Positions 46,101 through 57,132 of a stretch of DNA of 64,000 bases are shown one piece after another. The stretch is taken from NCBI GenBank assembly GCA_029449245.1, contig JANATF010000004.1, positions 1,550,001 through 1,614,000 on the forward strand. The letters run 5' to 3'. Numbering within the stretch: the stretch's first letter is position 1; every line of letters starts with the position of its first letter. A program made the translations under genes and the position numbers. This DNA comes from Mortierella alpina. Its lineage: Eukaryota; Mortierellomycota; Mortierellomycetes; Mortierellales; Mortierellaceae. The notes below the pieces were generated by a model. The model had not been told where the DNA came from. It did no database searches and saw nothing but the letters and a program-made list of their open reading frames with translations.

Positions 46101-47925
46101 AAGAAGAGACCAGCATCGCACGCTGCGCATTCGACTACCCCAAAGGCAGAGACATCTGTCAGAAACGTCTCCTCCTTTAGTTCGGTCCGTCGTGAATCTC
46201 TCAACCATCCACCGTCGCAGGAAGAATGTCCGTTTCAGCCTCGACCTGGCCACTCTGGAAGGAGTCTTTTGGATGCCCACGTCAGAAATCTTGGCGAGAA
46301 GCGGTCTCTTAAGCTGGCTATGGCTAGTTCTGCAGAGCCCTATGACCTGGCCGAGGCATTCCAGTCGACGATCGACCGATTCAGCCAGACGACCTCGCCC
46401 TATCAGAAGCTGGGCCATCTTTACGCCTTAGTGCAACTGATTGCGGCATCGTTGTCATACCCTGATTCCTGTACGACCGGGGGTGCAGCAATTGCTGATT
46501 CACAGCAGGAGACGGCGCGGGAATCCCACACGGCTAATGGCGGCCGTCCTTTGTCATCACATTCAAAGGCTTCTTTCGGTAACAAGACTGTCGTGGAGGA
46601 ATTTCCTCCATCCCCACGGGCATTCACCCCTGGTACGGATGCGATTGTCAGCGAGATTGAGAAGCTGATGCGGCAAGGCAGTATCCTTCGACCGAAAAAC
46701 CTGCTACGTGATTTGCAGCTCATTGCGACGTTCGTCCCCGGCTCAATTCTGGATCTGAGGGACGACGGTAAGGCGTTTTGGGACATCACTGTGGCGATCT
46801 CGGGACTGAAGAGTGACGTAATTGAGTATGTGGTGAAGAAGGGAACACAGTTTGTGGAGGTTGATGAGTCGACGAGGACAAGTCAAGAGAATGAAAGGTC
46901 AGGATGTCGGCCCATGCCTTATGACGACGACGATGATGAGCGGACAAGAATGGCAGAAGCTGTGCGACTTTTTACGATTGGTAAGTTGAGCAGGAAACCT
47001 GCCAACCTGTTTCTCATTAACAGTTTTTTTATTCAAGCGCGAGAAACTGACCCTCACGTCTATATTGAAAACCACACCAACTCCGTAATGACAAACAGGC
47101 GCCAAAGAGTCGCACGCGGTTGCCCAACGCGAACTGGCTATCCTCTACATGTCCTTGCCCACGTTACCATCAACATCGACGCCGCCCTTGGGTTATCTGA
47201 GGGCTGATGGATCTCCTCTCGTGGGCCAGACCGGCCGTGTGCCTTCGCCCATTACGATCAGTGCCTCCAGATTTGGCAAACCGCCTCTTCGCACGAATAC
47301 CCCGCCGCCCCCATCACCCTTGGGGACATCGTTCCTGGGCAAATCCATGGGTACAGCGAGCATCCCCATCAAGCAAAAGCCGCGTCATCAACACAGCAGC
47401 AGTGGCAGTGGAAGCAGCTTTGGCAGTGGAGTCTTGAACGGACTGGGAATCATGACCGGTCTAGGATCGTTCACAGGATCGTCGTCCATGGGATCCGGAG
47501 GGTCTGAAGGACCCAATAACTCGTCGACAGCGTCACTGCATCAGCATCAGCTGCACCAGACAGAGTTTGCAGATGGACACCACGACGTGGAGAATTACCA
47601 TGAAGTCCCCCAGACGGGAAGGCAGTCTGCTTCGGGCGCTGTGTGCATGGTCTCGCAGTATAGCAATGGGTCTCTCCACCCGAACCAGTACCAGCAGCCA
47701 CAGCAACAGCGGTATCAGCAACAGCAACAGCAACAACAGCATCACAGCTCATCTCAGAATGCGAGCCACCCTCCCAACTCTTCGGGGCCGGACAAGTTCA
47801 ATCCAGAGAATGTGGCTGCAGCTATGCATTGGTTCTCGCTGGCTGCAGCGCAGGGCGACCAGTTCTCGATCAACTACTTGAAGCACAAGGAGACGGCTGG
47901 TGGTATGCTCAGCAATATCCGGTAG
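40138..47925 (+). CDS. Very large fungal protein with RasGAP-fold-like segment and Sel1-like tail
   Basis: Four exons (40138-41970, 42073-42191, 42284-46980, 47099-47925) join in phase to 2,491 aa. Low-complexity Ser/Thr/Gln-rich stretches separate ordered blocks. Block 1 (about 160-320) is helical: LQDLRQVFLLDKSSKQKDFH. Block 2 (about 380-660) looks like a degenerate RasGAP fold: HIILGNLFGPPNFEREHTL, then SYASLIIVVKFFFYRFMNKCI and ISEKQRQRILFTTHQRLYR. Later blocks include PEEVITVARSIFKILREF and ILRPKNLLRDLQLIATFVPGSILDL. The C-terminus has AKESHAVAQRELAILYM, a polyQ stretch and VAAAMHWFSLAAAQGDQFSINYLKHKE, a Sel1-like repeat. I recall similar unnamed proteins in other fungi ending this way, but assign no function. 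The start MPTYPSTRG was chosen over an upstream in-frame ATG at 39907 because the latter reads through CT-rich leader and homopolymers. Confidence 0.82.
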
Positions 47926-47959
47926 CAAAGGTTCCTTCACCACCAGTATTGTTAAAATG

Positions 47960-47965
47960 AATAAA
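47960..47965 (+). terminator. Poly(A) signal of the very large gene
   Basis: AATAAA 35 bases past the stop codon. Confidence 0.55.
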
Positions 47966-48115
47966 GACATGAGTGAACCTACACAGGGACGCTATCACTT
48001 TTGAAAATTTCGTTTACATTGTGCCGACCCAACCTGGAGAAGTCAACCACCGATCTGTTGAAGATTGGACTAAATTTCTGCACAAACACCGTGCATACGC
48101 GCCCAAGAGTCCTCG

Positions 48116-49913
48116 CGGATCGTCTTGAGTTCCTAGCGCCGCTACTTAGACCACCGGGTAGCCATCGAGTGCCATCACGGCTCCTAGGCTTCTCTGATAG
48201 TATATCACCTCAGCTTTGGAATGCGAGTTACTATTGCAGCTTTTGGCGCCTGATCATTCCATCGACTTTTCTAGAGACCTGGGAGTATGTTACATAACGC
48301 CCGGCACTGTTTTCTTGGTTTACTCATCTTCGCAATCAGAGTTACGGAATCGACCCGTTCGTCAAGACCAGGGACCTTTGCGATGGCGAATCATGAATTG
48401 TTAAATGCGAATCTTGACAATTCTTGAAATTGTTTATAATTGCGATTTGAGCGGCTCGGACGATCGAGCTCGTTCTGGACAAGCCCACCGTACCAGCAGC
48501 ATCGCATTATAAGCGTTTAGACACTAGTCGACCGCATCTGCAAGATCCGGTCCTGATCGGCCAATCAGGGGCGCCATACGGTTGCTATGGCATGTACAGC
48601 ATGCAGGTGCCTAGGAACTCAGGTACAGTGGGCCAGTGCTTTTTTTAGGTTTGCGATGTGCCAAATTACATATAATGCCGTATAAACACCATGCAGCGCT
48701 ACAGAGAGTCCTGGCGGATCGCACTGGGTGCCTGGCACTGGTGCCCAGGCCACCCGATAGCCATTGAGTGCCATCACGGCTCCTAGGGCTCTCGGATAGT
48801 ATCTCACCTCAGCTTTGGATGCGAGTTACTACTGCTGTTTTTGGCGCCTGGTCAATCCATCGACTTTTCTAGAGTCCTGGGCGTATGCTGCATCACACCC
48901 GACACTGTTCTCTTGGTTTGCTCATCTTCGCAATCTGAGTTGTGGAGGTGACCCGTTCGGAACTGAATCATAAATTGGTAAATGGCAAGACCAGGAACCA
49001 TTGCGATGAAGAATCTTGCGAAATCTTGAAATACATTATAATAGCGATTCAAGCAGCTCGGACGATCGAGCTCGTTCTGGACAAGCCCACCGTACCAGCA
49101 GCATCGCATTATAAGCATCTAGACACTAGTCGACGCGCATCTGCAAGAACCGCCATGACAGGCTCTATACGGTTGCTAAGGCCTATATGCAGGTGCCAGG
49201 GATCTCAGGCACAGCGGGCCAGTGCATTTTTTAAGTTTGTGCTCTATGCAAAGTAACATATAATGCTGTATAAACACCATGCAGCGCTTCAGAGAGTCCT
49301 GGCGGATCGCACTGAGTGCCTGGCACCGGTACCCAGGCCACCCGATAGCCGTCGAGTGCCATCACGGCTCCTAGGGCTCTCGGATAGTATCTCACCTCAG
49401 CTTTGGATGCGAGTTACTACTGCTGTTTTTGGCGCCTGGTCAATCCATCGACTTTTCTAGAGTCCTGGGCGTATGCTGCATCACACCCGACACTGTTCTC
49501 TTGGTTTGCTCATCTTCTCAGTCTGAGTTGTGGAGGTGACCCGTTCGGAACTGAATCATAAATTGGTAAATGGCAAGACCAGGGACCATTGCGATGAAGA
49601 ATCTTGCGGAATCTTGAAATACATTATAATAGCGATTCAAGCGGCTCGGGCGATCGAGCTCGCTCTGGACAAACCCACCGTACCAGTGGCATCGCATTAT
49701 ACTTAGTTCGGCAATAGTCGACGTGCATTTGCAAGAACCGGCCATGGTCGGCCGATAAGTGCCGCCATATGGTTCCTATGGCCCATATGCATGGATATGC
49801 AGGTGCCAGGGATCTCAGGCACAGCGGGCTAGTGCATTTTTTTAAGTTTGTGCTCTATGCAAAATTACATATAATGCTGTATAAACACCATGCAGCGCTT
49901 CAGAGGGTCCTGG
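48116..49913. repeat. Higher-order unit 1 (three monomers)
   Basis: Monomers 48116-48714 (A), 48715-49302 (B) and 49303-49913 (B). This is the left copy of the 1,798-bp higher-order repeat. Confidence 0.8.
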
Positions 49914-51704
49914 CGGATCGCACTGGGTGCCTGGTACCGGTACCCAGGCCACCCGATAGCCATCGAGTGCCATCACGGCTCCTGGGGCTCTCTGATAGTA
50001 TCTCACCTCAGCTTTGGAATGCTAGTTACTACTGCAGTTTTTGGCGCCTGATCATTCCATCGACTTTTCTAGAGCCCTGGGAGTGTGTTACATCACGCCC
50101 GGCACTGTTTTCTTAGTTTACTCATCTTCGCAGTCAAAGTTACGGAATCGACCCGTTCGTCAAGACCAGGGACCTTTGCGATGGCGAATCATGAATTGTT
50201 AAATGCGAATCTTGACAATTCTTGAAATTGTTTATAATTCCAACTCAAGCAGCTCGGACGATCGAGCTCGTTCTGGGCAAGCCCACCGTACCGGCAGCAT
50301 CGCATTATAAGCATTTAGACACTAGTCGACCGCATCTGCAAGATCTGGTCCTGATCGGCCAATCAGGGGCGCCATACGGTTGCTATGGCATGTACAGCAT
50401 GCAGGTGCCTAGGAACTCAGGAACAGTGGGCCAGTGCTTTTTTTAGGTTTGCGATGTATCAAATTACATATAATGCCGTATAAACACCTTGCAGCGCTAC
50501 AGAGAGTCCTGGCGGATCGCACTGGGTACCTGGCACCGGTATGCAGACCACCCGATAGCCATCGAGTGCCATCACGGCTCCTAGGGCTCTCTGGTAGCAA
50601 CTCTCCCCAGCTTTGGAATGCGGGTTACTACTGCTGTTTTGGGCGCCTGGTCAATCCATCGACTTTTCTAGAGACCTGGGAGTATGCTGCATCACGCCCG
50701 ACACTGTTCTCTTGGTTTGCTCATCTTCGCAATCTGAGTTGTGGAGGTGACCCGTTCGGAACTGAATCATAAATTGTTAAATGGCAAGACCAAGAACCAT
50801 TACGATGAAGAATCTTGCAGAATCTTGAATTTGGTTATAATTGCAACTCAAGCAGCTCGGACGATGGAGCTCGCTCTGGACGAGCCCACCGTACCAGCAG
50901 CGTCGCATTATAAGCATTTAGACACTAGTAGACACGCATCTGCAAGAACCGGCCGTGATCGGCCAATGACAGGCTCTATACGGTTGCTATGGCGGCTCAT
51001 ATGCAGGTGCCAGGGATCTCGGCCAGTGCATTTTAAGTTTGTGCGCTGTGCCAAATTACATATAATGCTGTATATACACCATGCAGCGCTTCAGAGAGTC
51101 CTGGCGGATCGCACTGGGTGCCTGGCACTGGTATGCAGACCATCCGATAGCCATCGAGTGCCATCACGGCTCCTAGGGCTCTCTGGTAGCAACTCTCCCC
51201 AGCTTTGGAATGCTAGTTACTACTGCAGTTTTTGGCGCCTGATCATTCCATCGACTTTTCTAGAGCCCTGGGAGTGTGTTACATCACGCCCGGCACTGTT
51301 TTCTTGGTTTACTCATCTTCGCAATCTGGTTGCGGATTAGACCCATTCTCAAAGGCAGAGAGCCCATTGCGAAGGCGAATCTCACCGATTCTTGAAACTG
51401 GTTATAAATGCAATTCAAGCAGCCCAGTCGATCGACCTCACTCTGGACAAGCCCAACGTACGAGTAGCATCGCATTATACACAGTTCGGGCACTAGTCGA
51501 CGAGCATTTGCAAGAGCCGGCTCTGATCGGCCAATGAGAGGTGCCAGTGAGGGTGGCCATATGGAGGATTCGGCCCATATGAAGGGTCAAAGGCTCAGGC
51601 ACAGTGGGCTATGCTTTTTTTAAATTTATTTTTATAGATTTTCGCGCTGTGCCTGTGAATTTACTTGCTGTAGAAACATCGTGCGACGCGCCAAAGAGTC
51701 CTTG
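49914..51704. repeat. Higher-order unit 2 (three monomers)
   Basis: Monomers 49914-50512 (A), 50513-51104 (B) and 51105-51704 (A-like, with a diverged 3' half). The first 800 bases match unit 1 most closely. Confidence 0.78.
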
Positions 51705-52004
51705 CGGATCGCCTTGAGCGCCTGCTGGTAATCAGTCCACTGGGTAGCCATCGAGAGCCATCGCATCCGCCAGGGTTCTCTCTGATAGCTGCTGAGGCTA
51801 CTCATAGTGGCAGCTCCTTCTTACCTCAATGTCGAGGCGATTTATCTTCAACTTTGAGCACCAAGTAATTGTGGCGACGAGGCACGGATCAGTGACGCCC
51901 TCGTGCGCATCCCTTTCTAGCAGCGAAGGGCCATTTCCGTTAATCAGTCTTACAGGGTTTATGGATGGACGTAGATGTCCCATAAGTTAATCTATTGTCT
52001 ACTA

Positions 52005-54356
52005 TCAGTTTTTTTGGCGTTCTTGTTGCTTCGACTTTTGCAAGATCTGTTTGTCCTTGTCCGAGATTCGGGGCACAAAGAGACCACTCCGGAGGACCAG
52101 CTCGTCCACGGTTTGTTTCCGCGACCGCTCTGCATCCTCTTCATCAACATCTTCCCGCTTTCGTTTTTTCAATGATCGACCGACTAGAGCCACGTTCTTG
52201 GTGCTAGGGATTCGTAAGACCTCTACTTCAAGATCGTAGCCGCACGTATTGATAATACTACAAATGTAGTCTTGATATGCCTTGTATTTGCCTTCGGGAG
52301 CGCCCTTGGGGAACTGGTATCGACTGCCGTTGAGATCAAAGAAACAGCATGGGATGACGACAAATCTACACCGATGATTCGAAGGAAGTCATTAATATAA
52401 GCTTATGGATAAGACAACATCATCCTCTGCATGGAAAGATAGAAATAGAGACAGATTATTTTTAACGTTACTTGGTCAATGGTTTCGATCGAGAGGCGAT
52501 GATGGGGATCCATGGAGCCAGCTCATCCGCATGGTTCCCAATCACCCAGTCGACATCATCGAAAACTGTCTTGTTCGGGATCACGGTTAGAGCTGTCGGA
52601 CATGTTAAAACACCGAAGCAGTTAGAACAGATTGGCAGCGTTTTGAAAAGGGAACGGGCGCGGTGCCCGCACATCAATATGACCACCATTTACCTTCCAA
52701 CTTAGTACTATCTCCATAAACATCCCAAACCTTTCTTGCTGCGATATCGATCCCAGAGCCTTTGTGTCCTTCTTCGTTCAGGATGTGGGTCAGCAATCCG
52801 TTTCCACAACCCAAGTCAACAAACGTCTGTTTTTTCGTGGCCATGCCTCCTGTCTCAGCCTCCGTTTGCCTCTCGGACAGGACCTTTCCTTGTCCTTCTT
52901 CTGCTACTTCCCCTGCTGATGTTATGGAAGGAGCGTTCGTGCGTTCCAATTCCCAAAGAGCCACAAGCCAGGCTGCAATGGCAATGTCTTCAAAGACGAA
53001 TTTCCGAGGATCGGTCTTCTCTGGCCAAGATTGCACCCATTTCTGGGCATACTTGTCCTTCATTCTAGCATAGGTCGACAAGTACAGCTCCTTGGGGACT
53101 AGGACATCGTGCTGGACTCTGCTTTTAGTAAAGCCCTTTGTAGTGTTGACGCCCCATTTGTAAAGTTTTTTGAACAGCTCCTTGAATGCATATTGCTAAG
53201 GCAGGACAAAAAAAAGAACGAGAAAAGGATACAGGTTAGTTAGCACCGCGGTATTGGAGGGACGGGATAGGAAGAGGTTGGTCAGACGCTCCAAGTGATA
53301 TAATGTCAAGTTTTGTCAGGTCTTACCATCTTGCTCGTAAATTCCCCTTCGTCGCCAGCCAAGAATAAATCCAACGTAATCCAGCCCACTCGTTTGCTCA
53401 TAACCTTCACCTTCTTGGCCCTGACCTTTTTCTTCTTTGGGTCCAGAGTAGCATCTCTCAAATCCGCATGCTCGAATGACTCTCCTTCCTCGCTCAACAG
53501 CTTGCTTTGAACCGAGGCATCGTGGTGTAAATGATCATGATGATCTTCATCATTTTCCTCCGGCGCCTCCTCGGGATCTGGTCTATATCCGTAACGCAGT
53601 CCACGGACCTTTGGGTAGTAAAACGGCAACGTGTCTGTCAATATTTGAATCTCGCCCTGCACTTTCTCGCTGTTGTCCTCAAGTCTAGGTGAATGGATGA
53701 TGGGGGCAAATACGGCGTAGCTGGATGCTGCAAGCCCGATCTCCTCATCTGTCGTTGTCACAGCTTCCAGAGTCCTTGCGCCTTTGCCTGCTTCGTCGTG
53801 CGCTTGGATTCGACAATAGTAAAGTTGCTCCTCCATGACTGGATCTTTTTCAGCTCGCTTTGGCACCAGACGACGACGCACACTCTTGAACGGTTTATGG
53901 CCACTCAGGAGCAAATCCTCTCTCTCAGGGGTATAAGGTGATGGCGGGTGTTGCTGACATGAGGTTCCAGCAGCTTCCTCTGTAGCTTGCATATATCTGC
54001 CCTGTATGATCTCGACCTTAGAGATGGGTGGGATCACCGAGGGGGCTTCAAGAATCCATCGCTCCTAAGACATCAAAAGGTACCAACGTAAGAGTCGGAT
54101 CATCATACGGGGTGTCTTGTCCACTGCGAGTGGGTGGGTCGTTTCTCTCTCTTACCAAGACTTGCCAAAAGACATCCTCGCCAAAGGGTACGGGTGCGCA
54201 TGCTGTGCGGTACCACCTTGGCTGTTCCGTTGGCGGGCGCTGTTCTGGCTGCTGCTTCTGGTCCGACTGTGGCTGTGTCTGGTTGTTGGGCAAACTGTCG
54301 AAGCTGAATGCAGCCTCGTAGACGAATTCGACAGCGACTGGTTCATCCGCGCCCAT
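52005..54356 (-). CDS. TRM44: tRNA (uracil-2'-O-)-methyltransferase Trm44
   Basis: S-adenosylmethionine-dependent enzyme that 2'-O-methylates U44 of tRNA-Ser in the cytoplasm. Exons 54156-54356, 53327-54064, 52694-53195, 52472-52592 and 52005-52365 join in phase to 640 aa (yeast 567). The N-terminal part is variable and acidic. The conserved part starts YKWGVNTTKGFTKSRVQHDVLV. Then comes KWVQSWPEKTDPRKFVFEDIAIA and the SAM-binding motif FVDLGCGNGLLTHILNEEGH (about 437-456), with GIDIAARKVWDVYG. The C-terminal part has WVIGNHADELAPWIPIIASRS and FVVIPCCFFDL, both typical of the family. A basic KKRKREDVDEED stretch precedes the end. The start MGADEPVAVEFVYE at 54356 fits best. The same-strand ADCK2-like gene ends 206 bases upstream. 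Confidence 0.93.
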
Positions 54357-54562
54357 GGCTAGTTGAATTGCTGTTGTGTTGAGATGTAAAGCCAGCAACA
54401 AACTTGGCGGCAAATTTTTTTTTCTTTCAAGGAAGCAAGCAGTCCTTGGATTCGTGGGGTCCAACATGCAGGAACAGAACAATACGACTTGCCCTCACTG
54501 TTGATAACTCTGACATCTAAGATACGTTTACTCCGTGCGTATACAAGAACAGCAAGCTGTGG

Positions 54563-57132
54563 CTAGATAGCAGGATGCAGCAGCACATCCAGGTGCCGGT
54601 CGATCGTCGCTGTCGACTCCATGGTCTCATGCGCCCACTGCCGCGCCTCCAGCAAGAACCACATCTTGATCCACCACCCGCCGCCTCCAGGCAGCTCCTT
54701 CACACCCTCAACCACGCCCCGCCCACCGTCCTGTCGGCCTAGCTGTCGCAAGATGGGCAGTGCCGTCTTGAACAGATCAATGTTGGGATTCAGTTGCCGC
54801 CCAATGCCTTCCAGAATCAAGATCGAGATAACTACGTTCGCAAAGTCGCCTTCCATCGGAACATGGTGGGTCCTGACCATCGACATAACCTCCGTCAGGA
54901 GATCTCCTATCTTAATCTTTCCCAGGGACATGGCCGTGTTCTTGACGTCTAGGATCAGCTTTTGCATTCGCAACGCAAATTTCTCGCCGTCAATCACGCC
55001 TCCAGGAGACCGACTGCGCTCAATCATCAACTGTCCTGCTCTGTAACCGTCGAATTCCGCGAGAGCGTGGAACAGATCCAGGAAATCCATCCGGTTCTTG
55101 TTGGAAAGAACAGACACAAGTCCCGCGTCGATGAAAACCACCTGGGGGCGATAGCCCTCATTGTAGAGATTCTCCAGTTCCCGCATCCAGGCTTCCTTAT
55201 CATCCTTGGGCACCGCCTTTAGCCGCTTGGTCGCTTCGTCGGTGCTGGATAATGTCTGGTCCTCGCGACCCAGGAATCGAGACATGATCTGCTTAAAGAG
55301 GTTGTTTGCGGAGGGGTTGTAGAACCTCACAAAGATGTTTCCAGGATGCAAATCAGCGTGAACAAAGTTGTCGAAAATAAGCATTCTCTACTCAGATTAT
55401 GAGGTGGCCGAGTTGCAACACAGGTTAGAGTACAAGCGTGATCGAAGGAGGATTATAATCTTTGGACTTTCCACCATCCTGCGAAGAACGAGGGACTGTC
55501 GATGAAAACTCACCAGAAAGCCATCGAGACCAATGTCGGCAATTTTGAGGTCGAATGGTCCAGCACCCTTTTCGAGATATGCGTTCAGATTGAATGCATC
55601 TACAAACTCCTCGATCAACATATCCTTGGTTGCAAACTGGATAAGTGGCGTTGGAAATGTAACGGTATAGCGATCCCGAAAGTTGCGTTGAAAAGTCTCG
55701 AGGTTCTTAGCTTCGATCCTCAGATCCAACTGTTCCTCCATCATCTCTCCAAACATGGCCACCTGGTCCGGAAGTGCAATCCAGTTCATATTCGGAATGA
55801 GGTTGATCAAGTTTGCGAAAAACCTCATAATGGCTAGATCTCGCTCCACTACCCGAGCCGCGCGGGGATGTAGAACTTTGATGGCGACTTCAGTCTTGAG
55901 CTTTTTCTCCTTGCTACGTCTGGAGTGCTTGGAAACTTTGGTGACACTTGTGAGTTTATCAATGACAGATCCATCCGCGTTCTCCTCTGTCTGTTCATCG
56001 GGCTCAAAGTGCAGAGCGATACCGGGCTTGAGTCGACCTCTGTAGACCTGGGCAATCGCGCCAATGCCTAATGGTGTCTCTATGAACTCGTCAAAGATAT
56101 CCTCAAGCTTTCGCCCTCCAAATGCAGCCTCAATCGTCCGTCGCGTGTGCTCTATTGAATGGGGGTCGACCTGGCTGTGCAGCTTTGACAGCATCGAGCA
56201 CAGTTGCTTGGGAAAGATATCGGTTCTTGACGCCGCCCATTGCGATAACTATGTTTAGGGACAATTTTAAAAGATTTTGTGTTTGCGCTTGCTGCTTTTC
56301 GAAATGACAACGACAGCGCGTCATCATTTTCACCCCCATCCCCTGCTCTTACCTTGATGAATGTTGGTCCAGCCAGCTCCATATGCCTCACCAGCAAACT
56401 GTACCACCAGATCGTACCCGAGCGTTCGTCATACAGCTCCTTATTCCGCTTCCCCACGAACACAGCTGGAGCTGTGAGGATCAGCGGTAAAAAGATCACG
56501 GCCAGGACACCGAACCTCCAGATGGTCAGAACTGGATGTAGTACATAATCCTCCAGCAGATCTTCCAGATACTGCTTTAACCGTCGCCAGAACGATGGCT
56601 TTTGGGCCTCCTTCATAATCTCGGTCTTCACATAGGGTATACGCTGTGCTGGTAAGGCATTGTCGTCCCTGGCAGCTTCTAAATGAATGCCTCTTGAAAA
56701 TAGAGCTAGCCCGCCTTGGGTCGCCAGCGCGGGTATGACATAGGGACAGGCCGCTGTCATTGATATCCTAGCGGGAGAATAATTCGCCGACCTCACACCG
56801 TTGCTGTTGTGAAACGCGTCCTTGATGACCGCGGTTGAATTTGGTCGCCGTGCACTATTGTGGAGAGACTTGCGAAGCAATGCACATTCTCTCCGAGGCA
56901 GAGATAGGGGTGCATTGGAGATGTGAATGGGATTGGCGGATGGGATGAGTCTTGCAGAACCTCCTCGCACCGATCCTATGGTTGACCGGGAGAGCACTGT
57001 GGCTGTGGCAGGGGACACGGCCATTAGCGACGTGTTTGAGGTGCTATGTGCGTCTAATGCACAAAAAGAAGTGGGGCGCGTGAAGCAACGATGCAGGCGA
57101 GGCTGGTGAAAGGAGAATGTGAAGGATGGCAA
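54563..57132 (-). CDS. Mitochondrial ABC1/ADCK2-like atypical kinase
   Basis: UbiB/ABC1/ADCK family protein-kinase-like enzyme. Relatives act in mitochondria in coenzyme Q or lipid homeostasis (human ADCK2; yeast Mcp2). Three exons (56353-57132, 55514-56248, 54563-55387) join in phase to 779 aa. The basic, Ser/Arg-rich N-terminus fits a mitochondrial presequence. Two hydrophobic stretches follow at about 205-235 (WRFGVLAVIFLPLILTAPAV). The family KxGQ motif appears as FIKLSQWAASRTD (K260), with Ser in place of Gly. The nucleotide-loop region is PLGIGAIAQVYRGRL, followed by VAIKVLHPRA with the expected Lys. The catalytic HxDxHPxN is HADLHPGN (515-522), and the metal-binding DFG equivalent is DAG at 592. 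An insert of about 35 charged residues splits the N-lobe (EPDEQTEENADGS onward). The start could also be a later Met, e.g. MAVSPATATV. Confidence 0.9.

Larger units (their letters stand above)
48075..51810. repeat. Tandem array of about 600-bp units with higher-order structure
   Basis: The landmark CGGATCG (in GAGTCCTGGCGGATCGC) recurs at 48116, 48715, 49303, 49914, 50513, 51105 and 51705, spacings 599, 588, 611, 599, 592 and 600. Two variants are seen, one with CCTGATCATTCC (A) and one with CCTGGTCAATCC (B), in the order A B B A B A. Sequence at 48116-48900 is nearly identical to that 1,798 bases further on, so three monomers form a higher-order unit. Most inner units carry a conserved block around CATATAATG and TATAAACACC. 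Frames inside are short, overlapping and not conserved, so the array is noncoding. It ends about 200 bases from the TRM44 stop codon. Confidence 0.93.

Noticed and set aside
50741-51340. 199-codon open frame inside the tandem array
   Set aside because: It spans monomer boundaries and equivalent frames are interrupted in the other copies. The composition is that of the repeat, so it is chance openness.
48075-51810. rDNA spacer, 5S rRNA cluster or LTR element as explanation of the array
   Set aside because: No rRNA-like sequence, no 5S internal promoter, no terminal repeats and no reverse-transcriptase or integrase frame are visible.
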